Shown: positions 47,196 to 56,652 of the stretch, piece after piece
Layout: the number at the start of each line of letters is the position of its first letter
Position numbering within the stretch: the first letter of the stretch is position 1
Origin: Micromonospora mirobrigensis
GTDB taxonomy: Bacteria; Actinomycetota; Actinomycetes; Mycobacteriales; Micromonosporaceae
NCBI RefSeq assembly: GCF_900091555.1
Contig: NZ_FMCX01000001.1
Span: 496,001 to 560,000 of the forward strand
Length of the DNA stretch: 64,000 nt
Direction: 5' to 3'
Program-made: the position numbers and the translations under genes
The notes under the pieces: model-generated
Databases searched by the model: none
Told to the model about the DNA's origin: nothing
What the model saw: the letters and a program-made list of their open reading frames with translations, nothing else

Positions 47196-48325
47196 CGGGC
47201 ACCCCCCGGGTGCCCGCCGGACGGCCGGGCCGCGTGGCGGTCGAGGGCGAGCGCGACCAACCGATCCACCACCTCCGGGTACGCGACGCCGGAGGCGGCC
47301 CACACCTTCGGGTACATCGAGTGCGCCGTGAAGCCGGGCAGCGTGTTCAGCTCGTTGACGAACAGCTCGCCGGTGCTCTCGTCGTAGAGGAAGTCGACCC
47401 GGGCCAGACCCCACCCGCCGATCGCGGCGAACGCCCGCACGGACAGCTCCCGGATCCGCGCGGTGACCTCGTCGGGCAACGGCGCCGGGACGATCATCGG
47501 GTCGGTGTCGCCGAAGTACTTCTGGCGGTAGTCGAACCAGCCGCCGGCGACCCGGACCTCGCCCACCGTCGACGCCTCCGGCCGCCAGCCGCCGAGCACG
47601 CCGCACTCCAGCTCCCGGCCGGTCACCCCCTGCTCGACGAGCACCACCTGGTCGTGCCGGAACGCCTCCTCGACGGCCGCCGCCAGGTCGTCGTCCCCGG
47701 TGACCCGGGAGATCCCGATCGAGGAGCCCATCCGGGCCGGTTTCACGAACAGCGGCCGGCGCAGCCCGACCACCAGCTTCTCCGGGTTCTCCGCGGCCCG
47801 CCAGGTGGGCTCGTCGAACCACACGTGCGGGGTGGTCGGCACGCCCTCGGCCCGCAGCGCCCGCTTCATCGCCACCTTGTCCATCCCGACGGCGGAGGCG
47901 AGGATGCCGCACCCGACGTACGGCACGCCGAGCGACTCCAGCAGCCCCTGCACCACGCCGTCCTCCCCGTACGGGCCGTGCAGCACGGGGAAGACCACGT
48001 CCAGCTCGGCGTGCCTGGTGGCGGGCGCGTCGGCGGCGGTGACCGCGACCGTGCCGGTACCCGCCCCGCGCCGCAGCTCCACCGCCGGCCCGGTCACCGG
48101 CAGGCGGTCGTCGATGGCCCGGCCGGCGGCGACGGTGGTGAGGTGTCGCGTCAGCACCGGTTCCGGCACCATGCGCAGCCCGCCGGTGCGGGTGAGCCCG
48201 AGCGCGACCACGTGGTGGCCCCGCTCGGCCAGGGCCCGGGCCACGCCGAGCGCCGAGGCGCAGGAGACCTCGTGCTCGGCCGACGGCCCGCCGAACAGCA
48301 CACCGATCCGCGTCGTCCCGGTCAT
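47192..48325 (-). CDS. ddl: D-alanine--D-alanine ligase family protein
   Basis: This ATP-grasp ligase joins two D-amino acids for the peptidoglycan stem. The 377-residue protein has VLFGGPSAEHEVS, FPVLHGPYGEDGVVQGLLE, VKPARMGSSIGISRV, the omega-loop YRQKYFGDTDPM and FVNELNTLPGFTAHSMYP. The K-Y pair in the omega loop is the D-Ala-D-Ala pattern rather than that of D-lactate ligases. D-Ser specificity cannot be excluded by eye. Start and stop overlap both neighbours. Confidence 0.9.
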   Translation of the reverse strand: MTGTTRIGVLFGGPSAEHEVSCASALGVARALAERGHHVVALGLTRTGGLRMVPEPVLTRHLTTVAAGRAIDDRLPVTGPAVELRRGAGTGTVAVTAADAPATRHAELDVVFPVLHGPYGEDGVVQGLLESLGVPYVGCGILASAVGMDKVAMKRALRAEGVPTTPHVWFDEPTWRAAENPEKLVVGLRRPLFVKPARMGSSIGISRVTGDDDLAAAVEEAFRHDQVVLVEQGVTGRELECGVLGGWRPEASTVGEVRVAGGWFDYRQKYFGDTDPMIVPAPLPDEVTARIRELSVRAFAAIGGWGLARVDFLYDESTGELFVNELNTLPGFTAHSMYPKVWAASGVAYPEVVDRLVALALDRHAARPSGGHPGGAR

Positions 48326-49344
48326 GCCGCCACCGCCGCGTGCGTCGGCGCGCAGGCGAGCCGGGCCACCAGGTCCGCCTCGACGTTGCCGCCGGTCAGC
48401 AGGACGCCGATGGTCCGTGGGCGCTCCCACGGGCCGGCGTCGTCGCGGGCGGCCAGCCGCAGCGCGCCGGCCAGCCCGGCCGCGCCGGACGGCTCGACGA
48501 CCACCTTCAGCTCCAGCAGGAGCAGCCGGAACGCCTCGGCGATCGCGTCGTCGTCGACCCGGATCACGTCCCGGACCGCGTCCCGCGCCACCGCGAACGG
48601 CAGCTCACCGACGCAGCCAGGGCGGAGCCCGTCGGCGAGGCTGGGCGCCGGGGCGACCGGGGTGGGCCGGCCGGCTGCGAGGCTGCGGGCCAGCGAGTCG
48701 CAGCCGACCGGTTCGACGCCGTGGACGGCGATCGGGGTACCGGCGGCGGCCAGGCACGCGCCGGCCACACCACCGCCCCCGCCTACCGGCACCACGAGCG
48801 CGTCCAGCGGGGTGCCGCGCCGCTCCGCCTCCTCGATCAGCTCCAGGCTGGCGCTGCCCTGCCCGGCCACCACGTCGGGGTGGTCGTACGCGTCGACCAG
48901 CGGGTGGCCGTCCGCGGCGGCGATCCGCCGGGCGACGGCCAGCCGCTCCTCGACCGTGGTGCCCGCCCGGACCACCCGGGCGCCGGCCGCCCGGGCCCGG
49001 TCCACCTTGACCGGCGCGGCGTCGTCCGGCAGCACCACGGTCGCGGCCAGCCCGTGCCGGCGGGCGGCCAGCGCCACCGCGACCGCGTGGTTGCCGGTGC
49101 TCTGCGCGACCACGCCGGTGTGGCCGGCGGCGGCGAGCCGCCCCACCGCCAGCGTCGCGCCGCGCATCTTGTAGGAGCCCCCGTCCTGGAGGTTCTCCGC
49201 CTTGAGCAGGATCCGGGCGCCGGCCAGGCGGTCGATGACCGGGCTGTGCAGCACCGGGGTGCGGGCCACCAGGCCGGTCAGCGCTCGGGCGGCCTCCTCG
49301 ACGTCGGCCCGGGCCGGCAGCGCCGGCGCGTGTGTTCGGGGCAT
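48322..49344 (-). CDS. Fold-type II PLP enzyme: serine racemase or serine/threonine dehydratase
   Basis: The 340-residue protein shows LLKAENLQDGGSYKMRGA with the PLP lysine, AQSTGNHAVAVALAA and the Gly-rich phosphate loop PVGGGGGVAGACLAA. It has no C-terminal regulatory ACT domain, so it resembles serine racemase and short dehydratases. The ATG at 49344 follows AGGAG ideally. Coupled to ddl and vanX by ATGA/GTGA overlaps, it may supply a D-amino acid such as D-Ser to the ligase. A plain catabolic dehydratase is possible. Confidence 0.82.
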   Translation of the reverse strand: MPRTHAPALPARADVEEAARALTGLVARTPVLHSPVIDRLAGARILLKAENLQDGGSYKMRGATLAVGRLAAAGHTGVVAQSTGNHAVAVALAARRHGLAATVVLPDDAAPVKVDRARAAGARVVRAGTTVEERLAVARRIAAADGHPLVDAYDHPDVVAGQGSASLELIEEAERRGTPLDALVVPVGGGGGVAGACLAAAGTPIAVHGVEPVGCDSLARSLAAGRPTPVAPAPSLADGLRPGCVGELPFAVARDAVRDVIRVDDDAIAEAFRLLLLELKVVVEPSGAAGLAGALRLAARDDAGPWERPRTIGVLLTGGNVEADLVARLACAPTHAAVAA

Positions 49345-49444
49345 GGTCTCTCCTCGGTTCGGCGGACGCGGCGGCGCCGGGTCCGTTCGGGCAGGTGGCA
49401 TCGCGGGACGCCGCGACGGCGGGTCCCGTGGTGTGCGGAGGGGG

Positions 49445-50497
49445 TCAGCGCACGGTGGGCAGGTGGACGTCGACCCGCAGGCCGCCGTCCTCGCCCGGGC
49501 GGGCGGCGATGAGGCCGCCGTGCGCCTGGGTGATCGAGCGGGCGATGGCCAGGCCGAGCCCGGCGCCGTCGCCCTGGTTGGTGCGGTCCCGGGCGAGGCG
49601 CCGGAACGGTTCGAAGAGGCCGGCGACCGCCTCACCGGGCACGGCCTGGCCGCTGTTGGTGACCGTCAGCGCCGGGTCGCCGTCGACGGCGACGACGAGC
49701 CGGCCGCCCGGCCGGTTGTACTTGATCGCGTTCTCCACCAGGTTGCCGACCAGGCGTTCCAGCAGCACCCGCTCGCCGGGCACGATCCGGGGGAGGAGCC
49801 GGCTCTGCACCGTCACGCCGGCCTCGGCCACCCGGTCGGCGTACGCGGCCAGCACACCGGCGACGACCTCGTCGAGGCGTTGCGGGGTGGAGGAGCGCAG
49901 CCCCTGGTCGCTCTCGCTGAGCGTGAGCAGGCCCTCGATCAGCCGCTCGTTGCGCTCGTTGGTGGCCAGCAGTTGGGCGGTGAGCAGGTCGAGCTGCTCA
50001 CCGGTGAGCGATCGGGCCATGCCGACCTCGATCAGCGTCCGCTGCACCGCCAGCGGGGTCCGCAGCTCGTGCGAGGCGTTCGCGGCGAACCGCCGCTGCC
50101 CCTCGTAGCCGGCGGTGACCCGGTCCATCATGTCGTCGATGGCCCGGGCGAGCCGGGCCAGCTCGTCCCGGCCGCCACGGCGGATCCGGTAGCCGAGGTT
50201 CTGCGGTCCCAGGTTCGCGATCGGGTCGGCCAGGTCGCGTACCGGGCGCAGGCACCAGCGGGCCCCGGCCCACACCGCCACACCGGCGGCCAGCAGCACC
50301 AGCGGCTCGAACAGCAGCTGGACCAGCGGGACGAACGGTCGGGCCGGGTCGCACACCGCGCCGATCGAGGGCAGCCCGCAGAACTGCCGGGCCCACCCCC
50401 ACACCAGTACGAACAGCCACCTGACCACGTAGGGCAGCAGGTATCCGGCGAGCAGGGCGAGCACCCCGACCAGCAGGACGCGCCGGCGGGGGCTCAC
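49445..50497 (-). CDS. Sensor histidine kinase, VanS-like context
   Basis: The 350-residue kinase has two membrane helices (about 7-30 and 60-80) around a short extracytoplasmic loop of about 30 residues with two Cys (RQFCGLPSIGAVCDP). HAMP, the phospho-acceptor ANASHELRTPLAVQR and an HATPase domain with NLVENAIKYN and GDGAGLGLAIARS follow. The short sensor loop recalls VanS of Streptomyces. The GTG at 50497 overlaps the regulator stop, and 100 bases separate it from the PLP gene. Confidence 0.87.
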   Translation of the reverse strand: MSPRRRVLLVGVLALLAGYLLPYVVRWLFVLVWGWARQFCGLPSIGAVCDPARPFVPLVQLLFEPLVLLAAGVAVWAGARWCLRPVRDLADPIANLGPQNLGYRIRRGGRDELARLARAIDDMMDRVTAGYEGQRRFAANASHELRTPLAVQRTLIEVGMARSLTGEQLDLLTAQLLATNERNERLIEGLLTLSESDQGLRSSTPQRLDEVVAGVLAAYADRVAEAGVTVQSRLLPRIVPGERVLLERLVGNLVENAIKYNRPGGRLVVAVDGDPALTVTNSGQAVPGEAVAGLFEPFRRLARDRTNQGDGAGLGLAIARSITQAHGGLIAARPGEDGGLRVDVHLPTVR

Positions 50498-51159
50498 GCC
50501 GGCTCGCCGATCCGGTAGCCGGCCCTGGGCACGGTGTGCAGGACCGACGGCTGACCGAGCTTGCGGCGCAGCGTCATGACGGTGACCCGGACCGCGTTGG
50601 TGAACGGGTCGGCGAACTCGTCCCAGGCCTGTTCCAGCAGCTCCTCGGCGCTGACCACCCGGCTGCCGGCGCGCATCAGCACGTGCAGGACGGCGAACTC
50701 CTTGGGGCTCAGGCCGAGCGGACGCCCGTCCCGGGTGGCCGTGTGCGCGGCCACGTCGAGCACCACGCCGTGCCGTTCCAGCACCGGCGGCACCGCCGGG
50801 GTGGACCGCCGGCCGAGGGCCTGCACCCGGGCCACCAGCTCGGCGAACGCGAACGGCTTGGTCAGGTAGTCGTCCGCGCCCAGCCCGAGGCCGGCCACCC
50901 GGTCCCGGATGCCGGCCGCGGCGGTGAGCAGCAGCACCCGGGTGCCGGCGTCCGACCCGGCCAGGCTCCGGCACACCTCGTCGCCGGTGGCGCCGGGCAT
51001 GTCCCGGTCCAGCACCGCCACGTCGTACCGGTTGACGCCGATCCGTTCCAGCGCACCGTCGCCGTCGTAACAGACGTCGACCGCCATGGAGAACCGCCGC
51101 AGCCCCTCGGCGACCGTGTCCGCCAACAGCCGCTCGTCGTCCGCCACCAGCACCCGCAC
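50494..51159 (-). CDS. OmpR-family response regulator, VanR-like context
   Basis: The 221-residue regulator has a receiver with VADDERLLADT, the phospho-acceptor Asp in VAVLDRDMPGATGDE and the Lys in YLTKPFAFAELVARV. Its winged helix has LSPKEFAVLHVLMRAGSRVV and VRVTVMTLRRKLGQP. The GTG at 51159 follows GGGGGAG. It heads the operon with the kinase, PLP enzyme, ligase and dipeptidase. CTTA direct repeats about 55-70 bases upstream could be its own site. Confidence 0.87.
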   Translation of the reverse strand: MRVLVADDERLLADTVAEGLRRFSMAVDVCYDGDGALERIGVNRYDVAVLDRDMPGATGDEVCRSLAGSDAGTRVLLLTAAAGIRDRVAGLGLGADDYLTKPFAFAELVARVQALGRRSTPAVPPVLERHGVVLDVAAHTATRDGRPLGLSPKEFAVLHVLMRAGSRVVSAEELLEQAWDEFADPFTNAVRVTVMTLRRKLGQPSVLHTVPRAGYRIGEPA

Positions 51160-51372
51160 CGCTATCGCTCCCCCGTGTCTTCCCGTCGTCCCGCACACGG
51201 TCGCAGGTCGGAGATAAGGGTTCCGTAAGCGTCCGTCGTCGACAACCAGGCCGGAGGCGCCGCCGCGCCGTCTGGGGCGTTCGTCCGGACGGGAAGGGCC
51301 ACCCGGCGCACGGGAGTGACCCGGATCACGCCGGGACTCCCGCAGGGGCTGCGTAGAGGCGCCGCGCTGCCC

Positions 51373-51398
51373 TATAGTCCTACTGTCGTAAGACAATA
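51373..51398 (+). promoter_or_regulatory. Promoter -10 and operator palindrome of the GntR-ABC operon
   Basis: TATAGT (51373-51378) is a good -10. Directly after it, 51381-51398 forms an 18-bp palindrome (TA-TGTC-GTAA-GACA-TA with one mismatch), placed where a repressor would block transcription start. An autoregulatory GntR/YtrA-type operator is likely. Confidence 0.6.
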
Positions 51399-51415
51399 GA
51401 GAGGACTGGTCCCGG

Positions 51416-51832
51416 GTGATCGAGTTCGTACTGGACGGCCGGTCCAAGGTGAACACGTACGTGCAGCTGATCCAGCAGGTCAAGCAGGCCCTGCGAGTGG
51501 GGCTGCTGACCCCCGGCGACCAGTTGCCGAAGGTCCGGGACGTCGCACAGTCACTGGCGATCAACCCGAACACGGTGCTCAAGGCGTACCGCGAGCTGGA
51601 GATCGAGGGCCTGGTGGAGGGTCGCCCCGGGGTCGGCACCTTCATCCGGCGCACCCTCGCCGGCCCGTCCCTGGCCAACCAGGCCGAGCTGCGCGAGGAA
51701 CTCGTCGCCTGGGTGCACCGGGCCCGAGCCGCCGGGCTCGCCCCGGAGGACGTCACCGCCCTGGTCGAGACCACCATGCGGGCCGCACTCGCCGCCGAAG
51801 CGTCGCGCGGCGAGACCGTACGAGCGGAATGA
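51416..51832 (+). CDS. GntR/YtrA-family transcriptional regulator
   Basis: The 138-residue protein has a GntR winged helix (about 10-75: YVQLIQQVKQALRVGLLTPG, RDVAQSLAINPNTVLKAYRE, GRPGVGTFI). A short helical tail without an effector domain follows, as in the YtrA subfamily. These usually repress the ABC exporter genes cotranscribed with them. The GTG at 51416 is used. Its stop overlaps an ATG just upstream of the ATPase gene. Confidence 0.9.
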   Translation: MIEFVLDGRSKVNTYVQLIQQVKQALRVGLLTPGDQLPKVRDVAQSLAINPNTVLKAYRELEIEGLVEGRPGVGTFIRRTLAGPSLANQAELREELVAWVHRARAAGLAPEDVTALVETTMRAALAAEASRGETVRAE

Positions 51833-51843
51833 GAGGACAGCGA

Positions 51844-52734
51844 ATGGAGATCGCGCTCGAAGCCGAGCAACTCGGCAAGCGCTACGGAAAGAGCTGGGCG
51901 CTGCGGGACTGCTCGCTGCGCCTGCCCGCCGGGCGGATCGCCGCCCTCGTCGGGCCCAACGGCGCGGGCAAGAGCACCCTGCTGCACCTGGCGGTCGGGC
52001 TGCTGAAGCCGGACGCCGGCACGATCCGGGTCTTCGGCCAGTCGCCGTACGACAACCCGGCGGTCCTGCCGGAGATCGGCTTCGTCGCGCAGGACACCCC
52101 GCTGTACCGCGACTTCACCGCCGCCGAGCTGGTCCACCTCGGCGGCCGGATGAACCGCCGATGGGACGCCGCGTTGGCGCGTGACCGGCTCGGCCAACTC
52201 GGCATCCCGCCGAGACTGCCGGTCGGCAAGCTCTCCGGCGGCCAACGAGCCCAGGTCGCCCTCGCGCTCGCCCTGGCGAAGCGCCCTCGGCTGCTGCTGC
52301 TCGACGAGCCGGTCGCCAGCCTGGATCCGCTGGCCCGGCGCGAGTTCCTCCAGTCGCTGATGGGCAGCGTCGCCGAGTCCGAGACGACCGTGCTCCTCTC
52401 CTCGCACCTGCTGGCCGACCTGGAACGGACCTGCGACCACCTGATCGTGCTCAACGCCGCCCAGGTGCGGCTCACCGGCGCGGTCGACGACCTGGTGGCC
52501 GCGCACCGGCAGCTGGTCGGCCCGCGCCACGACGGCCGCCCGGTCGGCGGGGTCGCCGCGGTGGTCCGGGCCAGCCACACCGACCGGCAGTCCACCCTGC
52601 TGGTCCGCGTCGACGGTCCGGTCAACGATCCCGCGTGGACGGTGCACGACGTCGGCCTGGAAGACGTCGTCCTGGCCTACCTGGCCGACGACGCGCAGCA
52701 GAACCGGCACAGCGAGTGGGAGGTGCCGGCATGA
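51844..52734 (+). CDS. ABC transporter ATP-binding protein
   Basis: The 296-residue ATPase shows Walker A GPNGAGKSTLL, Q-loop VAQDTPLYRDF, signature KLSGGQRAQVALALALA, Walker B LLLLDEPVASLDPLAR and switch His in SSHLLADLE. A C-terminal extension of about 70 residues follows. The ATG at 51844 follows GAGGACAG; an ATG at 51829 is less well placed. It acts with the permease encoded next, probably exporting a toxic compound. Confidence 0.92.
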   Translation: MEIALEAEQLGKRYGKSWALRDCSLRLPAGRIAALVGPNGAGKSTLLHLAVGLLKPDAGTIRVFGQSPYDNPAVLPEIGFVAQDTPLYRDFTAAELVHLGGRMNRRWDAALARDRLGQLGIPPRLPVGKLSGGQRAQVALALALAKRPRLLLLDEPVASLDPLARREFLQSLMGSVAESETTVLLSSHLLADLERTCDHLIVLNAAQVRLTGAVDDLVAAHRQLVGPRHDGRPVGGVAAVVRASHTDRQSTLLVRVDGPVNDPAWTVHDVGLEDVVLAYLADDAQQNRHSEWEVPA

Positions 52735-53720
52735 TCTGGCTGACCTGGCGGCAACACCGCAGGCAGGCGTTCTTCACCCTGCTGGGATTCGCGGCGCTGG
52801 CCGCCCTGATGGTGCCGATCGGCCTGTCGATGCGGCACAGCTACGCCGAGCTCGGGCTCGCCGAGTGCGCACGCCAGCTCGCCGCCACCGACGTGACACC
52901 GGCGACCCGGGAGGCCTGCGACGCGGGCTTCTACCGATTCACCAACCGGTACGGCGACCTCAACCTGCTGGCCGTCCTGCTGCTCGCCCTGCCGGTGCTG
53001 GTCGGCCTCTTCTGGGGTGCCCCGCTGGTCGCCCGTGAGGTCGAGCAGGGCACGCACCGGTTCGCCTGGACCCAGGGCATCCCCCGGAGCCGCTGGGCGC
53101 TGACGAAGTTCGGGCTGGTCGGCGCTGCCGCGGTGGCCCTCGCGGTCTGCTACGGGCTGGGGATGTCGTGGTGGGTCGAGCCGCTCACCCGCAGCGCCCG
53201 TGAGGGCCGGTTCGGCCTGATCGTCTTCGACCTCCAGGGCGTCGCCCCGGTCGGGTACACGGTCTTCGCCGTGGCGCTGGGCATCTTCGCCGGCACCGTG
53301 TGGAAGAAGATGCTGCCCGCCATGGGCATCACCCTGGCCGGGTTCCTCGGCGTACGGGCGGCGGTGGCGATCCTGGCCCGACCGCACTACCAGCCGGCCC
53401 GGACCCTCGCCTTCCCCATCGAGGGCGCCACCGAGACGACCCTGGAACGCGGCGACTGGATCCTCGCCCAGGGCATCCGGAGCGCCGACGGGGCGATGGT
53501 GGCGGAGGACAGCAGGATCATGTGCCCACCCGGCGGCAAGGGGCCGGACGGCCGGGCCTGCGGCGCCGAGCTGGGTCTCCAGCCGGGCGCGTACAACTGG
53601 CAGCTCTACCAGCCGGCGGACCGGTTCTGGCTGTTCCAGGGCATCGAAACCGGCATCTTCGTCGCCCTCGCCGTGCTCCTGCTCTGGCTGGCCGTCCGCC
53701 GTATCCGCCGCATCTCCTGA
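52731..53720 (+). CDS. ABC transporter permease
   Basis: The 329-residue protein has an N-terminal helix after a basic start (IWLTWRQHRRQAF), then further helices near residues 80-105, 125-150, 170-195 and 200-220. A large extracytoplasmic region (about 230-300, with two Cys) and a last helix (IFVALAVLLLWLAVRRI) follow. The layout fits ABC-2-type exporters controlled by YtrA-like repressors. The ATG at 52731 overlaps the ATPase stop (ATGA). Confidence 0.85.
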   Translation: MIWLTWRQHRRQAFFTLLGFAALAALMVPIGLSMRHSYAELGLAECARQLAATDVTPATREACDAGFYRFTNRYGDLNLLAVLLLALPVLVGLFWGAPLVAREVEQGTHRFAWTQGIPRSRWALTKFGLVGAAAVALAVCYGLGMSWWVEPLTRSAREGRFGLIVFDLQGVAPVGYTVFAVALGIFAGTVWKKMLPAMGITLAGFLGVRAAVAILARPHYQPARTLAFPIEGATETTLERGDWILAQGIRSADGAMVAEDSRIMCPPGGKGPDGRACGAELGLQPGAYNWQLYQPADRFWLFQGIETGIFVALAVLLLWLAVRRIRRIS

Positions 53721-53729
53721 GTGGGAGGT

Positions 53730-53775
53730 GTTAAGAGGGGGCCCCTGCTATACCGCAGGCGTTAAGAGGGGGCCC
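53730..53775. repeat. Direct repeat GTTAAGAGGGGGCCC
   Basis: The 15-mer occurs at 53730-53744 and 53761-53775, 31 bp apart, around CTGCTATACCGCAG, which itself folds. The block lies just past the ABC operon and may terminate it. It looks like one unit of a repeat family of which 14760-14789 may be a relative. Confidence 0.6.
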
Positions 53776-53823
53776 TTCCTTTCGCGCCGGAGGCGCGGCA
53801 CGATGGGCGGGAGGAGGTCGCCG

Positions 53824-55107
53824 ATGGCTGACCCGTGGCTCGCCCTGGAGTTCGGCGCCGATCCGGCCGAGCGGATCGCGCAGGTGGGCGCCGCCCACGA
53901 GGCCTTCCTCGCCGCCGGCACCGCCCCCGACCGGGTGCGCGAGGTGGTCCGCCGGTCCTGGGAACGCTCGGCGCTGCTCGACCCGGAGACCTCCGCGCCG
54001 GTCGACCTGACCGACGACGCGTTGGAGAGCTACCGGGCCGCCCACCCGCTCGCGCCGGTGCTGCCGCTCTTCCGGGACCTGCTCGGCGGCATCGCCCAGG
54101 ACGGCGCGCACCTGATGGCGGTCTGCGACGCGTACGGGCGGCTGCTCTGGGTGGAGGGGCATCCGGGGGTGCTGCGGCACGCCGAGCGGATGAACTTCGT
54201 GCCGGGGGCCCGCTGGGACGAGGGGCACGCCGGCACCAACGCCCCCGGCACGGCACTGGCGGTGGACCACAGTGTGCAGATCTTCGCCACCGAGCACTTC
54301 GTCCGGCCGGTGCAGCGCTGGACCTGCGCCGCCGCGCCGATCCACGACCCGGCGACCGGGCTGCTGCTCGGGGCGGTCGACATCACCGGCGGGGACCACC
54401 TGGCCACCCCGCAGAGCCTGGCGCTGGTCCGGGCCACCGCGCGGGCCGCCGAGGCGTACCTGGCCGGGGGGCGGCCGGTCGACCCGGACGTGGTGCACCT
54501 GTCGGCGCTGGGCCGCGACGAGGCGGAGCTGCGGGTGGCCGGGCGGCGGGTGCGGCTGGGTCGCCGGCACAGCGAGCTGCTGGTGCTCCTCCTCGACCAT
54601 CCGCAGGGGCGCACCGGGGAGCAGTTGGGCCTGGACCTCTACGGCGACGACCGGCTCCACCCGGTGACGCTGCGGGCCGAGCTGTCCCGGCTGCGCCGCA
54701 CGCTCGGCCCGGAGCTGCTGGACTCCCGCCCGTACCGGCTGCGCGGGACGGTGCGCGCCGACTTCCGTACCGTCTCCGGGCTGCTCGACGCCGGGGACGT
54801 GGCGGGGGCGCTGCGCGCGTACCCGGGGCCGTTGCTGCCCGGCTCCGACGCGCCGGGAGTCGCCCGGCTGCGCCGGCTGATCGACGGGCAGCTGCGGGCG
54901 GCCGTGCTGGCCGCGGCGGATCCGGCGCTGCTCGCGGCCTGGACCGCCACCCCGGCCGGCGCCGACGACCTGACCGCCTGGCAGGCCCTGGCCCGGGCGT
55001 TGCCGCCGGGCGCGCCGCGCCGGCCACTCGCGCTGGCCCGCGCCCGCCAGCTCGCCACGGAGTACGACCTGCCCCGCGCAACGTCGCTGCAACGTGCCCG
55101 AAACTAG
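53824..55107 (+). CDS. AcoR-like GAF regulator with winged-helix C-terminus
   Basis: The 427-residue protein has the N-terminal region of acetoin/glycerol regulators: VRRSWERSALL, then a GAF domain with EGHAGTNAPGTALAVDHSVQ, TEHFV and TCAAAPIHDPATG. There is no sigma-54 AAA domain. The C-terminal half instead has a winged-helix-like segment (RHSELLVLLLDHPQGRTGEQ, VTLRAELSRLRRTLG) and a helical tail. It is followed by an exaC-type aldehyde dehydrogenase, which it probably controls. The ATG at 53824 follows GGGAGGAGG. Confidence 0.82.
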   Translation: MADPWLALEFGADPAERIAQVGAAHEAFLAAGTAPDRVREVVRRSWERSALLDPETSAPVDLTDDALESYRAAHPLAPVLPLFRDLLGGIAQDGAHLMAVCDAYGRLLWVEGHPGVLRHAERMNFVPGARWDEGHAGTNAPGTALAVDHSVQIFATEHFVRPVQRWTCAAAPIHDPATGLLLGAVDITGGDHLATPQSLALVRATARAAEAYLAGGRPVDPDVVHLSALGRDEAELRVAGRRVRLGRRHSELLVLLLDHPQGRTGEQLGLDLYGDDRLHPVTLRAELSRLRRTLGPELLDSRPYRLRGTVRADFRTVSGLLDAGDVAGALRAYPGPLLPGSDAPGVARLRRLIDGQLRAAVLAAADPALLAAWTATPAGADDLTAWQALARALPPGAPRRPLALARARQLATEYDLPRATSLQRARN

Positions 55108-55146
55108 CCTCGCCGTCGTCACCCCTGCCGGACGACGGAGGTTCCC

Positions 55147-56652
55147 ATGCCGCGCTTCGAGGCGCCCGACACCTACCAGTCGCGTTACGACCATTTCATC
55201 GGCGGCGAGTACGTCAAGCCGCACAAGGGCCAGTACTTCGAGAACCCCACCCCGGTCACCGGGCAGACCTTCACCGAGGTGGCCCGGGGCACCGCCGAGG
55301 ACGTGGAGAGGGCGCTCGACGCCGCGCACGGCGCCGCGGACGCCTGGGGGCGCACCTCGGTGGCCGAGCGGGCGCTGATCCTCAACCGGATCGCCGACCG
55401 GATGGAGGAGAACCTCCAGTCCCTGGCGATCGCCGAGACCTGGGAGAACGGCAAGCCGGTACGCGAGAGCCTGGCCGCCGACATCCCGCTGGCGATCGAC
55501 CACTTCCGCTACTTCGCCGGGGCGATCCGGGCCCAGGAGGGTTCGCTCGGCGAGATCGACGACGACACGGTGGCGTACCACTTCCACGAGCCGCTGGGTG
55601 TGGTCGGGCAGATCATCCCGTGGAACTTTCCGATCCTGATGGCCACCTGGAAGCTCGCCCCGGCGCTGGCCGCCGGCAACGCGGTGGTGCTCAAGCCGGC
55701 CGAGCAGACCCCGGCGTCCATCCACTACTGGTTGTCGCTGGTCGCCGACCTGCTCCCGCCGGGCGTGCTGAACGTGGTCAACGGCTTCGGTGTCGAGGCG
55801 GGCAAGCCGCTGGCGTCCTCGCCCCGGGTGGCGAAGGTGGCGTTCACCGGGGAGACCACCACCGGGCGGCTGATCATGCAGTACGCCAGTGAGAACATCA
55901 AACCGGTGACGCTGGAGCTGGGCGGCAAGAGCCCGAACATCTTCTTCGACGACGTCAGCGCGGCCCGGGACGACTTCTTCGACAAGGCGCTCGAGGGGTT
56001 CACCATGTTCGCCCTCAACCAGGGTGAGGTCTGCACCTGCCCGTCGCGGGCGCTGATCCAGCAGGGCCACTACTCGGACTTCCTGGCCGCCGCCGTCTCG
56101 CGGACCGGTCAGATCGTCCAGGGGCACCCGCTGGACACCGACACGATGATCGGCGCGCAGGCCTCCAACGACCAGCTGGAGAAGATCCTGTCCTACCTGG
56201 ACATCGGCCGACAGGAGGGCGCGAAGGTGCTGACCGGCGGTGAGCGGGCGGACCTGGGCGGCGAACTGTCGGGCGGGTACTACGTGCAGCCGACGATCTT
56301 CGAGGGCGACAACTCGATGCGGATCTTCCAGGAGGAGATCTTCGGGCCGGTGGTGTCGGTGACCTCCTTCGCCGACCTGGACGACGCCGTGAAGATCGCC
56401 AACGACACGCTCTACGGGCTGGGCGCGGGCGTGTGGAGCCGGGACGTCAACACCGCGTACCGGGCCGGACGGTCGATCCAGGCCGGGCGGGTCTGGACGA
56501 ACTGCTACCACGCCTACCCGGCGCACGCCGCGTTCGGCGGGTACAAGCAGTCCGGGATCGGCCGGGAGAACCACAAGATGATGCTGGAGCACTACCAGCA
56601 GACCAAGAACCTGCTGGTCAGCTACTCCCCCAAGAAGCTCGGCTTCTTCTGA
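55147..56652 (+). CDS. exaC: Acetaldehyde/aldehyde dehydrogenase, ExaC/AcoD type
   Basis: This NAD-dependent enzyme oxidises acetaldehyde and related aldehydes. The 501-residue protein has [35 protein letters not shown], and the catalytic [11 protein letters not shown] with the Cys pair typical of the ExaC/AldB group. It ends [15 protein letters not shown] and KKLGFF. CGGAGG precedes the ATG. It lies 39 bases after the AcoR-like regulator and overlaps the DUF779 gene. Confidence 0.9.
   Translation: MPRFEAPDTYQSRYDHFIGGEYVKPHKGQYFENPTPVTGQTFTEVARGTAEDVERALDAAHGAADAWGRTSVAERALILNRIADRMEENLQSLAIAETWENGKPVRESLAADIPLAIDHFRYFAGAIRAQEGSLGEIDDDTVAYHFHEPLGVVGQIIPWNFPILMATWKLAPALAAGNAVVLKPAEQTPASIHYWLSLVADLLPPGVLNVVNGFGVEAGKPLASSPRVAKVAFTGETTTGRLIMQYASENIKPVTLELGGKSPNIFFDDVSAARDDFFDKALEGFTMFALNQGEVCTCPSRALIQQGHYSDFLAAAVSRTGQIVQGHPLDTDTMIGAQASNDQLEKILSYLDIGRQEGAKVLTGGERADLGGELSGGYYVQPTIFEGDNSMRIFQEEIFGPVVSVTSFADLDDAVKIANDTLYGLGAGVWSRDVNTAYRAGRSIQAGRVWTNCYHAYPAHAAFGGYKQSGIGRENHKMMLEHYQQTKNLLVSYSPKKLGFF

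Noticed and set aside
47192..48325. VanA-type D-Ala-D-lactate ligase
   Set aside because: The omega loop has the K-Y pattern of D-Ala-D-Ala ligases and no vanH neighbour exists.
51311..51342. Inverted repeat CGGGAGT...ACTCCCG between the divergent regulator operons
   Set aside because: Arms are only 7 bp around an 18-base centre, short enough to arise by chance in this composition.
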